The position numbers and the translations under genes were made by a program. From Natrinema zhouii (GTDB lineage: Archaea; Halobacteriota; Halobacteria; Halobacteriales; Natrialbaceae): a DNA stretch of 64,000 nucleotides. Of this stretch, positions 26,881-35,176 are shown in pieces; positions within the stretch are counted from its first letter, which is position 1; each line of letters opens with the position of its first letter. Below the pieces are notes generated by a model. It saw only the letters and a list, made by a program, of their open reading frames with translations, was not told the DNA's origin and did not search any database. Location: positions 2,604,001 through 2,668,000 of the forward strand of contig NZ_CP059154.1 of the NCBI RefSeq assembly GCF_013456555.2, in the 5' to 3' direction.

Positions 26881-27714
26881 ATGCTGGAGTTGGAACACGG
26901 GTTCCGCGTCGTCGACGTCGCGACGCGGCTGCCGCCGGCCGACGGTAGCGGGGATTCCCGAAGCCGAACGATCACGGCGGATCGGCTCGAGCGGGAGATG
27001 CACCAGGCGGGGATCACCGGCGCGGTCGTCTTCCCGCCGTCGCGGCCCGGGACGAGCTACGTCGCACCGAACAACGGCGTCGCCAGACGCAGCGTCGACC
27101 GGCCGTTCGTCGCCTTTGCCCGGATCAACGGCACCCAGACGCCGGGCCGGAACGCGACCGGACGGCTCCGCAACGCCGTGAGCCGTCGCGAAGATCGTCA
27201 CACGTCCCCGAGTGACATCGAGAAGTACGCGTATGACGACCGCTTTCACGGGTTCGTTCTCGACCCCACAGTCGACGACTACCCCGACGACGATGTCCTC
27301 GCGGCGCTCGAGGACGTCGACCTCCCGGTGATCGTCCGCGGCGGCGTCGACGCACCCCCCGAAACGCTCGCAGAGACCCTCCTCGAGCGCTCGTTTCCCG
27401 TCGTCGTCGGCCGCTTCGGCGGTCACCCCCTGAACCGCTCGCTGATGAGCGAGATGATCGACCTGCTCGACGAGTACGACGACTGCTACCTCGAGACGAG
27501 TTTCGTCCGGTATCGCGAGCAACTCGAGCGCGCGCTCCTCGAGCACCCCGACCGGGTGTTCTTCGGCAGCGGCGCGCCGGCCTGTCACCCCAACGTCGCG
27601 GTCATGGAGATTCTCACCCTCGACGTCTCGGAGGATTTGCTGCGGCGCACGTTCTCGAAGAACGCCTGTCGCGTGATCGACGCGCTCACGGTGGATTCGA
27701 CGCCCTGGAACTGA
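26881..27714 (+). CDS. Amidohydrolase-2-like TIM-barrel protein without the usual metal motif
   Basis: 277 residues. Overall layout resembles Amidohydro_2 proteins: an N-terminal strand (RVVDVATRLPP), a middle block (YAYDDRFHGFVLDP), VVVGRFGGHP, CYLETSFVRYRE, RVFFGSGAPACHP and a C-terminal helix KNACRVIDAL. Active members begin with an HxH pair after the first strand; here the equivalent place reads VATRLPP with no His. A hydrolase activity is therefore doubtful. It may be a degenerate or re-purposed member. Divergent from the thermosome gene, with 154 bases between. Confidence 0.7.
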   Translation: MLELEHGFRVVDVATRLPPADGSGDSRSRTITADRLEREMHQAGITGAVVFPPSRPGTSYVAPNNGVARRSVDRPFVAFARINGTQTPGRNATGRLRNAVSRREDRHTSPSDIEKYAYDDRFHGFVLDPTVDDYPDDDVLAALEDVDLPVIVRGGVDAPPETLAETLLERSFPVVVGRFGGHPLNRSLMSEMIDLLDEYDDCYLETSFVRYREQLERALLEHPDRVFFGSGAPACHPNVAVMEILTLDVSEDLLRRTFSKNACRVIDALTVDSTPWN

Positions 27715-28069
27715 CTGCGACGCGCTGGTACTGCTCTGTAATCGGATCCGTCTCGACTCGTCGGTTCGCGAACCGATAGCCGAGTTTCCGCTACGGACGG
27801 CTCGCTACGAATGACTCTCCGTGATCGCGTCGCGGAGCCGGCGATCGGAACGGTGGTCTGAGCGGAGCCACAGTTGCGGCCGATACCTGTCGCCGTCGAA
27901 CGACGGGGGATACCCGACCTATATCGGTCAGCAATATGCGTGGTTATTTAGTATACACTTCTGTCCAGGCCCTCAAACCGCTGTATCCACCGCTAAAGTC
28001 TATTTTCAATATCACTACTGGCTGATGGATCGATACTTTCATCATATTTCATGAGCGGGAACCGACTGC
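27715..28069. other. 355-base AT-rich gap before the permease gene
   Basis: The left part is GC-rich without motifs. From about 27930 it turns AT-rich (TTATTTAGTATACAC, TATTTTCAATATCAC, CTTTCATCATATTTCATG). Several TATA-like runs are candidates for the promoter of the GntP permease at 28070. TTTCATCATATTTC (28035-28048) has the right distance for a leaderless start. No gene is supported. Confidence 0.4.
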
Positions 28070-29431
28070 ATGCTCGAAGGATTCCCACTGGTACTGTTGC
28101 TCGCCGCGGCGGTGGCCTTTATCATTCTCGCCACGGCGAAGTTAGATCTGCACGCGTTTCTCGCGCTCCTCATCGCTGCCTACCTGACCGGCCTCGCCGC
28201 GGGGCTGGACCCGGCCGAGGTCGCCTCGCTGGTGACCGACGGCTTCGGCGGCATCCTCGGCTACATCGGGATCGTCATCATCGCCGGGACGATCATCGGC
28301 ACCTGCCTTGAGCGCTCTGGTGCGGCGATCGTCATTGCGGAGACGATCCTCGATTACGTCGGCGAGGAGTACACGACGCAAGTGATGGCGATCACGGGGA
28401 GTTTCGTGAGCATCCCGGTGTTCTGTGACTCCGGGTTCGTCATCCTCTCTGGACTGAACCGATCGCTCGCGGAACGCTCCGGGCTCTCGCTGTCGACGCT
28501 CGGCGTGGCGCTCGCGGGCGGTCTCTATGTCACGCACGTCTTCGTTCCGCCGACGCCCGGCCCGATCGCCGCGGCGGGGATCATCGACGCGGATATCGGC
28601 CTCGTCATGCTCGCCGGGATCATCGTCAGCGCGCCGATCGTCCTCATCGCCGCGACGTGGGCCGACAGAGTCGCCTCAAACTATCACATCGATCCCGACC
28701 CGGAGATGACGATCGAGGAAATCAAAGCCGAGTACGGGACGATGCCCTCGCGCGCGGCGTCGTTCGCGCCGCTGCTCGTCCCGATCGCACTCATCGCGAT
28801 CGGCTCGATCGCCGCCTATCCCGAAGCCGAGAATCCCGAACTCATCACCGGGACACTTCAGCGCTGGCTCCTGTTCGTCGGTGACCCCGCCGTCGCGCTG
28901 CTGATCGGCGCGTTCATCGCCTTCGCCATCGTACCCGATTTCGACAGCAGCGTCACGGACGACTGGGTCTCCGACGGGATCACGAACGCCGCCGTCATCC
29001 TCGCCGTGACCGGTGCCGGCGGCGCGTTCGGCGAAGTCCTCTCCGCGCTGCCCCTCGAGAACTTCATCACCGACACGCTCGGCGGCCTCGGTATCGGGCT
29101 GTTCGCCGCGTTCGTCGTCGCTGCAGCGATGAAGACGGCGCTCGGCTCCTCGACGGTCGCGATCCTGACCACGGCCAGCCTCGTCGCGCCGCTGCTCGGC
29201 TCGCTCGGTCTCGACACCGAGATCGGGCAGGTGTTCACCGTCCTCGCGATCGGTGCCGGCAGTATGACCGTCAGCCACGCGAACGACTCCTATTTCTGGA
29301 TCATCACGGAGTTCTCCGACATGGAGACGGCGACGGCCTACCAGGCCTGGACGCTCGCGACGCTGGTGCTGGGCGTCTCGAGTATCCTCTGGATCGTCGT
29401 CCTCCGAAACGTCGCGGGACTGGTCTTCTAG
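28070..29431 (+). CDS. GntP-family organic acid permease
   Basis: 453 residues with about 12-14 hydrophobic segments across the whole length. Signature-like stretches of the gluconate permease family are FVSIPVFCDSGFVIL, VTHVFVPPTPGPIAAAGII and AGSMTVSHANDSYFWII. Members import gluconate, glycerate or related sugar acids with protons. Its gene ends 84 bases from the end of a glycerate kinase gene on the other strand, which fits uptake of glycerate or a related acid. The start codon ATG at 28070 leads straight into the first membrane segment. Confidence 0.88.
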   Translation: MLEGFPLVLLLAAAVAFIILATAKLDLHAFLALLIAAYLTGLAAGLDPAEVASLVTDGFGGILGYIGIVIIAGTIIGTCLERSGAAIVIAETILDYVGEEYTTQVMAITGSFVSIPVFCDSGFVILSGLNRSLAERSGLSLSTLGVALAGGLYVTHVFVPPTPGPIAAAGIIDADIGLVMLAGIIVSAPIVLIAATWADRVASNYHIDPDPEMTIEEIKAEYGTMPSRAASFAPLLVPIALIAIGSIAAYPEAENPELITGTLQRWLLFVGDPAVALLIGAFIAFAIVPDFDSSVTDDWVSDGITNAAVILAVTGAGGAFGEVLSALPLENFITDTLGGLGIGLFAAFVVAAAMKTALGSSTVAILTTASLVAPLLGSLGLDTEIGQVFTVLAIGAGSMTVSHANDSYFWIITEFSDMETATAYQAWTLATLVLGVSSILWIVVLRNVAGLVF

Positions 29432-29515
29432 TCTAGAATAGTCTCATATCTGTCGTCGACCAACGGGGAACCGGATCCGCTATCGGTTCTCCGTCAAATT
29501 GGGATGGATACGACA

Positions 29516-30862
29516 CTACCGAACGACCAGCACTCGCAGATCGTTCAGATTCGTCCCTGTCGGTCCCGTGAGAATCAACCCGTTCCGGGACTCGAGATAC
29601 GGATACACGTCGTTTTCAGCGAGGGCCTCACGCGCTGCAGCAGTGTCCTCGACGGTCGTCCCGTCGACTACTGCGCCGGCCGCGTCGGTCGCGCCGTCGA
29701 TCCCGTCGGTGTCGACCGCGGCGATCGTGATCCCCCCCTCGTTTTCGTTCTCGCCTCCGCCGTCTTCGAGCGCGAGTGCAGCGCTCGTCGCGAACTCCTG
29801 ATTCGGCCCGCCGGCCCCGTCGCCCCGGACCGTCACCGTCGTCTCGCCGCCGGAGAGGAGCACGGCCGGCGTCGAGACCGGGGTGCCCGTGGCCCGCGCT
29901 TCCTCCGCGATCGCGACGTGGGTCGTCGCCGCGTCGCGGGCTTCGCCGCGAACGCGTGAGGAGAGGACGAGCGGCTCGTAGCCGCGCTCCGCTGCGGCGT
30001 CGCGGGCCGCCTCGAGCACCGTCATTCCGTCGGCGACGATGTGATTCGAGACGGAGTCGAACACGGGATCGTCGGATCCCGGCGTTTCAGCGATTTCGCC
30101 GGTTGTGCCGCGCTCGAGGTGGTCCGTGACGGCGTCGGGCGCGTCGATGCCGTAACGCTCGAGCACTCTGAGCGCGTCGTCGAACGTCGACTCGTCGGGC
30201 GCGACGGGGCCGCTCGCGATCACGCTCAGGTCGTTCCCAACGACGTCGCTCAGGATCAGCGAGGCGACCGTCGCGGGCGCGGCGCGGCGAGCCAGTCGGC
30301 CGCCCTTCAGCGCCGAGAGGTGCTTGCGGACCGCGTTGATCTCGTGGATGTCGGCCCCGCTCGCGAGCAGGGCGTCGGTCGTCGTCTGGAGGGCTTCGAG
30401 TGAGACGTCTCCGGCGGGCGCGGGCATAAGCGCGCTGCCGCCGCCGGTGATCGCCGCCAGTACGAGCGTCCCGTCGGTCGCCGCGTCGGCCGCCTCGAGC
30501 ACGTCCCGCGTCCCGTCGACGCCGCGCTCGCTCGGGACGGGATGGTCGCCCTCGCGAACCGTGACGCGCTCCGTCTCCACCGGATCGTCGGTGACGACTA
30601 CACCGCCGTCGATCAGCTCGCCCAGAATCGTCTCGAGCGCGACGGCGACGTGTGCCGCGGCGTTGCCGCCGCCGAGGACGACGATCTCGTCGTACTCGCT
30701 GAGGTCGTAGGTCGCGTCCGCGATACGGAGGATCTCTCCCTCGAGCGCGACGGCGTCGCGGACGACCGTTCGCGGGTGGCCGGCCTCGATTCCGGCCTCG
30801 AGACAGGCGAGGGCGACCTCGCGGGCCTCGGTCGACGCGAGGCGATCCCGGTCGGAGATCAC
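29516..30862 (-). CDS. Glycerate 2-kinase (MOFRL/GckA family)
   Basis: 448 residues. N-terminal DUF4147-type domain (GGGNAAAHVAVALE, TDDPVETERVTVREGDHP, ITGGGSALMPAP) and C-terminal MOFRL domain (VLLSGGETTVTVRGDGAGG). It phosphorylates glycerate to 2-phosphoglycerate, the entry of glycerate into glycolysis and a step of the semi-phosphorylative Entner-Doudoroff pathway in archaea. The start is GTG at 30862, because an in-frame TGA lies three codons upstream. That GTG overlaps by four bases (GTGA) the stop of a 47-codon frame that begins at 31002. Confidence 0.9.
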   Translation of the reverse strand: MISDRDRLASTEAREVALACLEAGIEAGHPRTVVRDAVALEGEILRIADATYDLSEYDEIVVLGGGNAAAHVAVALETILGELIDGGVVVTDDPVETERVTVREGDHPVPSERGVDGTRDVLEAADAATDGTLVLAAITGGGSALMPAPAGDVSLEALQTTTDALLASGADIHEINAVRKHLSALKGGRLARRAAPATVASLILSDVVGNDLSVIASGPVAPDESTFDDALRVLERYGIDAPDAVTDHLERGTTGEIAETPGSDDPVFDSVSNHIVADGMTVLEAARDAAAERGYEPLVLSSRVRGEARDAATTHVAIAEEARATGTPVSTPAVLLSGGETTVTVRGDGAGGPNQEFATSAALALEDGGGENENEGGITIAAVDTDGIDGATDAAGAVVDGTTVEDTAAAREALAENDVYPYLESRNGLILTGPTGTNLNDLRVLVVR

Positions 30863-31002
30863 GCTCCATCACCCGCGGCCGCCCCCGCGGATCGGTCCGT
30901 CTCGGTGCCGGTCGCGGTCGGCGGTGTCGTGGTCGCCGTCGAAGTGATCGTCACCGACGGCTTCGAATCCGCAATGTGAGAGTCGAGTCCCGTGTGGCTC
31001 AT
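30859..31002 (-). CDS. Possible small protein upstream of and coupled to glycerate kinase
   Basis: 47 residues starting MSHTGLDSHIADSKPSVTIT, then Thr/Ala/Pro-rich, ending AAAGDGA. No family is recognised. Support: its TGA overlaps the GTG start of the glycerate kinase by four bases, a common form of translational coupling. A TATA-like AGTTTTAC (about 31026-31034) also lies 24-32 bases before its ATG, so the kinase mRNA may begin here. Against: low complexity and no known homologue. It may instead be a leader segment whose translation sets kinase expression. Confidence 0.35.
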   Translation of the reverse strand: MSHTGLDSHIADSKPSVTITSTATTTPPTATGTETDRSAGAAAGDGA

Positions 31003-31251
31003 AGGCGAGCGATCGTTCGGAAAACGGTAAAACTAGGGGATTCGGACCGCAATGTGTGCCGTCTCGTCGCACCGGTGGACTACCTGATCGAGGGACCACC
31101 TGAACAGATTCACCCGCTGATCGACCACCGAGCCCGATCGGGTGTGCGATGGCGGTCAGTGCGAGCGGCGGACGCGTCGAGTAACCGGCACCCGGGGGAC
31201 GTTTCGAATGACGGGCGAACCGCTTTGAATGTCCCCGCTGTCGGTCCATCC
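31003..31251. other. Divergent promoter region of the kinase and DUF892 genes
   Basis: 249 bases between the possible small leader gene and the DUF892 gene. The left end holds the TATA-like AGTTTTAC on the minus strand. No other motif or gene was found. Confidence 0.35.
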
Positions 31252-31719
31252 ATGATCGAAAGTGATCGAGACCTGTTCGTCCGCGAACTGCGCGAGCTCT
31301 ACCACATCGAACGCGAACTCGAGGACCTCCAGTCGGGACTCGCCGAGGCCGCGACCGACGAGGACCTCGAGGACTTTTTCATGGCCCACAGCGAGACGAC
31401 GACGGAGCAACTGGGACGGCTCGAGCCAATCTTCGACGCGATCGAGGCCGAACCCGCACCGGTCGAGAACCCGGCGCTCGAGGGGTTACGGACCGACCGC
31501 GAGGGGATCGTCGACGACCTGAACGATCCGGTGTTAGGCGATCTCGTCGAGACGGAACTGGGCCGGGGGATCGAACGCCTCGAGATCACGAAACTCGAGA
31601 CGCTGCTAGCGCTCGCCGATCGGATGGAACTGCCGGACGAGATCACCGATCCCCTCGAGCGAACGAAGCAGGAGGCCGAGAACGGCCTTGAGCAGGCACA
31701 GGAGCTCACGGCGGTCTAA
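31252..31719 (+). CDS. DUF892 (YciE/YciF) ferritin-like protein
   Basis: 155 residues, almost entirely helical. Family pattern: FVRELRELYHIERELEDL in the first helix, then ATDEDLEDFFMAHSETTTEQ and a second pair of helices ending LADRMELPDEITDPLERTKQE. Carboxylate and His positions of the four-helix ferritin-like fold (E, E..H, and later E residues) are present in part. Related bacterial proteins are stress-induced; the role in archaea is unknown. The ATG at 31252 (MIESDRDLF) was chosen; the frame upstream is basic and lacks haloarchaeal character. Confidence 0.8.
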   Translation: MIESDRDLFVRELRELYHIERELEDLQSGLAEAATDEDLEDFFMAHSETTTEQLGRLEPIFDAIEAEPAPVENPALEGLRTDREGIVDDLNDPVLGDLVETELGRGIERLEITKLETLLALADRMELPDEITDPLERTKQEAENGLEQAQELTAV

Positions 31720-31750
31720 GGAGTCAGTGGACTGTTTCTACGGAGTCGTT

Positions 31751-31897
31751 TCAGCGACGATCCGGTGACGCAGTCGGAGAGAAATATGCAGAAGGGACAC
31801 AAATCACAGCCATTCGCCGCCGAGAGCCGACTTCTTCGAGCGTCTCGAGCACGGGGCACCCGGCATATTTCGGTTCGAGATCCGCGTCCGATGCCAT
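31751..31897 (-). pseudogene. Truncated HxlR-type regulator
   Basis: 48 codons beginning MASDADLEPKYAGCPVLETL and continuing EEVGSRRRMAVI before an unrelated C-terminus and a stop. HxlR winged-helix regulators open with a CPV...L...GxxW/R...I pattern of this kind, but a full protein has about 110 residues with a wing and a dimer helix. Only the first quarter remains. It is divergent from the NAD(P)-binding oxidoreductase gene at 32034, a frequent HxlR arrangement, so it probably once regulated that gene. Confidence 0.45.
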
Positions 31898-32033
31898 TGC
31901 TGTGACCTGGTCGGACCTGTGTTCGCTAAGGCATATGACGGTCACGAGCCAAGACCACGTGTGAAACTGTAATCGTTGGTGCGGATGCTCGTCACGCATT
32001 GTCAGATAACCATCAACAATCCAACTCACCACA
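31898..32033. other. Promoter region of the NAD(P)-binding protein
   Basis: 136 bases between the HxlR remnant and the start at 32034. TATA-like CATATGCC/TTAGCG elements sit on the minus strand. On the plus strand GTCAGATAACC (about 31999-32009) is the nearest candidate, 25-35 bases before the ATG. Nothing else is seen. Confidence 0.35.
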
Positions 32034-32672
32034 ATGAACGTACTACTACTCGGTGCAAGCGGCCGAATCGGCCGGCGAATTACGAACGAACTTCTCGAAC
32101 GCGGCCACGACGTGACCGGCGTCTCCCGAAGCGGCGACATCGACGGAATCGACGATTCCGACTTTGAGGCGGTCGCCGGCGACGCGACTGACTCCGACGA
32201 GATCGCCGACCTCGCGGCGGGCCACGACGCGGTCGCGTCTGCACTCGGTCCGAGCGAAGACGAGGATGACGACGTGCTCGTGGCGATGGCGGAAGCGGTC
32301 GTCGAGGGAATGCGGGAGGCGGGCGTCGACCGTCTGGTCTGGACGGGCGGGGCTGGCGGGCTGAAGGTCGGCCCCGACACGCGACTCATCGAAACCGAGG
32401 ACTTTCCCGAGGAGTGGAAGCCGGTAGCTCGCGCCGCTATCGATGCCTTCGGCGTGTTTCAAGACGCCGACGACCTCGAGTGGTCGTACGTCGCGCCCGC
32501 CGCGCTCATCGAACCCGGCGAACGAACCGGCGAGTACCGAACCGCCGACGGTGAACTCGTCGCCGACGAGGATGGTGACAGCTACATCTCGATGGAAGAC
32601 TTCGCGGTCGCGTTCGTCGACGAACTCGAATCCGCCGACGCCGTCCACACGTACCTCGGAACCGGCTACTGA
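32034..32672 (+). CDS. NAD(P)-binding atypical short-chain oxidoreductase
   Basis: 212 residues. Begins with a Rossmann strand and glycine motif (VLLLGASGRIGRRI), typical of the NmrA/flavin-reductase-like atypical SDR group. Further features are LAAGHDAVASALGPSE, RLVWTGGAGGLKV and WSYVAPAALIEPGERTGEY. There is no classical Tyr-x3-Lys pair. Proteins of this type may reduce a cofactor or act as redox sensors. The gene may have lost its HxlR regulator, whose remnant lies on the opposite strand. Substrate unknown. Confidence 0.85.
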   Translation: MNVLLLGASGRIGRRITNELLERGHDVTGVSRSGDIDGIDDSDFEAVAGDATDSDEIADLAAGHDAVASALGPSEDEDDDVLVAMAEAVVEGMREAGVDRLVWTGGAGGLKVGPDTRLIETEDFPEEWKPVARAAIDAFGVFQDADDLEWSYVAPAALIEPGERTGEYRTADGELVADEDGDSYISMEDFAVAFVDELESADAVHTYLGTGY

Positions 32673-32790
32673 GCTGCGCGAACCGACTCCCAGTCGCAGC
32701 CTCTCGAACGGTATTTCTCCCGTCCGAAGCGATTCGGTGGATCCTCCCGCGAGCGGTCGAGAACCGTTCGCTGATGCGGCAACCAGTCCG

Positions 32791-33495
32791 CTAGTCGCGG
32801 GCGACCTCGAGCGCCGTCTCCCGACCCGCCGACTCGGTGGCCGTCCACCACGCGATCCGGTCGAGTTCGAGGGACCGGTAGTCGGCGACGAACGCGAGCC
32901 ACTCGCAGGAGGCGATCGTCCGCCTGTTCGTCGACGTGTCGATCGGCGACGCCTCGAGGTCGTCGTCGACGGCCGAGAGCAGCCGCTCGACCGTCGGATC
33001 CGGTCTGGGCGTGTCGACGCCGGCGAGCTGGCGCAGGTACTGAAACGTCGCGAGACCGACGCCCGAAATCGATCCGACCGGGTCCTCGTCGTAGCGGTAG
33101 TGGTCGGCCGCCGCGGCCCAGCCGACGAGCGCCGCGAAATCACCATCTTTCGGCCGGTCCGCGAGGACGCGGGCCATCTTGAGGAGGACCTCGCGCTTGC
33201 GCTGGGCACCGAGCGCCGCCACGAGGGCCTCGTCCTCGCGGTCGAGCTCGGCCAGCGTCGAAAACGAGTCGACCCGGCCGGTCGCGACGAACGCGTCGCG
33301 AAATCGCTCGACAGTCGGCTTGATCCCGTCGACGAAGCCCTGCCCGGTCGACGCGGCCGCGGCCTCGGCGACGAGTAACAACGGGTCGTCACCGGTCCAG
33401 CGCCGATACTCGAGGAACTCACGGGCGAGTTCCTCGTGGGGCACGCCGTCGGCGTATCGCTCGAGGGCCGTCCGGACCGCCTGGTCGGGACACAT
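32791..33495 (-). CDS. Uncharacterised protein with HhH-GPD-like segment
   Basis: 234 residues from the ATG at 33495 (MCPDQAVRTALERYADG). The segment SISGVGLATFQYLRQLAGVD followed by TPRPDPTVERLLSAV resembles the helix-hairpin-helix and following Asp of HhH-GPD DNA glycosylases (G-x-G..T..YL..., then D-x-x-V-x-R). The Lys/Cys residues and the iron-sulfur cluster of endonuclease III are absent. A DNA-repair-like origin is inference; binding without catalysis is possible. It faces the gene at 32034 in convergent orientation. Confidence 0.7.
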   Translation of the reverse strand: MCPDQAVRTALERYADGVPHEELAREFLEYRRWTGDDPLLLVAEAAAASTGQGFVDGIKPTVERFRDAFVATGRVDSFSTLAELDREDEALVAALGAQRKREVLLKMARVLADRPKDGDFAALVGWAAAADHYRYDEDPVGSISGVGLATFQYLRQLAGVDTPRPDPTVERLLSAVDDDLEASPIDTSTNRRTIASCEWLAFVADYRSLELDRIAWWTATESAGRETALEVARD

Positions 33496-33597
33496 GCGTC
33501 TCACCACACATATCATACGGGGGACTGATAGCTGTATCGCCGATATCGCGGTTCCAGTCGGGCACTGCTCGGTGCTACTGCTCCGGGCCGGCTCCGT

Positions 33598-34572
33598 CTA
33601 CTGGTCCGTGCCGTTCGTGATCGTCGTATGCGCACCGATGAGCGCCCCGGCGAGGTCGAGCTCCTCAAGGTGGGTCCCCTGATCGATGATCGAGCGGCGG
33701 ATGTCGCCGTTTCGAACCGTCGCGTCCGGGAAGATGACCGTGTGCTCGAGGGCCGTTCCCTCGAGCGTCACGTCGCCCATGACGTGGACGTTCTCGCCGA
33801 TCGTCGTGTCCTCGAGGGTCACCGAGTCGGCGACGAGCGACTCGCCGTCGAGGTGCCAGGCGACGGCGTCGAGATAGCTCTCGGGGGTGCCGATATCGAA
33901 CCACGCGCCCTCAAAGGTGTAGGCGTAGGTATCCTCGCGATTCTGGAGCCACTGGACGAACCAGCCCGGCTCGTCGGGGTTGTTACCGTCCTCGAGGTAG
34001 GTCGAGAGCAGGCCGAGCGACTCCCGGGGAAACGCGTAGCAAGCGATCGAGACGAGCGTGCTCTTGGGGTCGTCGGGTTTCTCCTGAAAGTCGACGACGC
34101 GGTCGCCCTCGAGCTCGACCAGGCCGTAGGATTTGGCCTTCTCGCGGGAGCCGACGTCGTAGGTGGCGAGCGTCGGGGCGTCGTGGCTCTCGAAGTAATC
34201 GAGAAAGTCCGACACCGCGAAGCTCATCAGGTTGTCACCGGCGATGATCAGGAGGTCGTCATCGACGTTCTCCCGGTCGACCAGCTGTGCGAGCGCACCG
34301 ACGACGCCGAACTTGTCGTCTTCCTCGGTCGTCTCCTCGATCGAGAGCCGGGGCTTGTCGAACTCGCTGTCAGCGAGGTGAGCCTCGAAGTCGGGGGCGA
34401 AACGCTCGTTCGTGCTGACGTAGACCTCGTCGATCCGGTCGTCAGCCTCGAGCTCCGCGAAGATGCGATCGATGACGGTCGACCCGCCGATCGGGAGGAA
34501 CATCTTGGGCCGATGTTTGGTAATCGGCCACATTCGCGTCGCATACCCGCCTGCAAGGACGACGGCCTTCAT
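33598..34572 (-). CDS. Sugar-phosphate nucleotidyltransferase
   Basis: 324 residues. N-terminal nucleotidyltransferase domain with MKAVVLAGGYATRMWPITKH and PKMFLPIGG, the GGxxTRxxP...PK pattern, plus the metal-binding IAGDN. The C-terminal quarter is a left-handed beta-helix tail (VTLEDTTIGENVHVMGDVTL). It makes a UDP- or dTDP-sugar from a sugar 1-phosphate, probably for surface glycan or N-glycosylation (AglF-like in haloarchaea); the exact sugar is open. The ATG at 34572 gives the canonical start; the long upstream frame is basic and not believed. Confidence 0.88.
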   Translation of the reverse strand: MKAVVLAGGYATRMWPITKHRPKMFLPIGGSTVIDRIFAELEADDRIDEVYVSTNERFAPDFEAHLADSEFDKPRLSIEETTEEDDKFGVVGALAQLVDRENVDDDLLIIAGDNLMSFAVSDFLDYFESHDAPTLATYDVGSREKAKSYGLVELEGDRVVDFQEKPDDPKSTLVSIACYAFPRESLGLLSTYLEDGNNPDEPGWFVQWLQNREDTYAYTFEGAWFDIGTPESYLDAVAWHLDGESLVADSVTLEDTTIGENVHVMGDVTLEGTALEHTVIFPDATVRNGDIRRSIIDQGTHLEELDLAGALIGAHTTITNGTDQ

Positions 34573-34595
34573 AGAGCGATGTTCACCAGCGGGGT

Positions 34596-34608
34596 GTAAG
34601 TCACTTAC
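34596..34608. promoter_or_regulatory. Palindrome between divergent genes
   Basis: GTAAGT-C-ACTTAC, a perfect 6-bp inverted repeat around one base. It lies 24-36 bases before the nucleotidyltransferase start, at the position where its TATA box is expected, and about 90 bases before the divergent regulator gene. It is a possible operator for that regulator. Confidence 0.35.
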
Positions 34609-34666
34609 CCTTTCGGGGATTGCGGCCTCCAAATCGGCCGGTCCGTCGGCGGCTGTCGCCCGACAG

Positions 34667-34673
34667 TATAAAA
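34667..34673 (+). promoter_or_regulatory. TATA box of the HTH/zinc-ribbon regulator
   Basis: TATAAAA, 25-31 bases before the ATG at 34698. The clearest leaderless promoter in the window. Confidence 0.7.
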
Positions 34674-34697
34674 GCGAGAGCCTCCTTCTGCCAACGT

Positions 34698-34988
34698 ATG
34701 CGCGAGGCCGACGAAACGACGCGACAGAAACTCGCCGACGCGCTCCGCGAAGAGCCGGCGACGCCGAGCGAGCTGGCCACCCGACTCGATCTGACGCCGC
34801 ACGCGGTGGTCCGCCACGTCGAACACGTCTCCAAGTCGGTCGACGGAACGGACGAGCAGTTGCTCGTCGCACCGCCGACGTGTCGAGACTGCGGGTTCGA
34901 CGACTACGACGACCTACTGAACCTTCCCTCGCGGTGCCCCGACTGCAAGAGCGAGTCCGTCGACGAGCCGACCTTCACGATTGAATGA
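34698..34988 (+). CDS. HTH transcriptional regulator with C-terminal zinc ribbon
   Basis: 96 residues. N-terminal winged helix (REEPATPSELATRLDLTPHA, then VVRHVEHVSKSV) and a C-terminal zinc ribbon with CRDCGFDDYDD and CPDCKSESVD, two CxxC pairs. This architecture is common in haloarchaeal regulators, which often have a high-affinity promoter of their own. The start is fixed by the TATAAAA box. It is divergent from the nucleotidyltransferase gene and a palindrome lies between, so control of that gene or of itself is plausible. Confidence 0.85.
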   Translation: MREADETTRQKLADALREEPATPSELATRLDLTPHAVVRHVEHVSKSVDGTDEQLLVAPPTCRDCGFDDYDDLLNLPSRCPDCKSESVDEPTFTIE

Positions 34989-35176
34989 GTCCACCCGATT
35001 GTCGTCAACACCCGACTGTCTATCCGCCGTGACAATAGTCAGCCGGATTCGATACTAATATTTACGGGGCAGGCGAGAACCCGATACGAGCCCTCGAGCC
35101 AACGGCAGCGTCACGGGCCGATGAAGCGGCTATCGGCCGGCTCTCGTCACGTTCGCTCGAGGACAACGGATCACAC

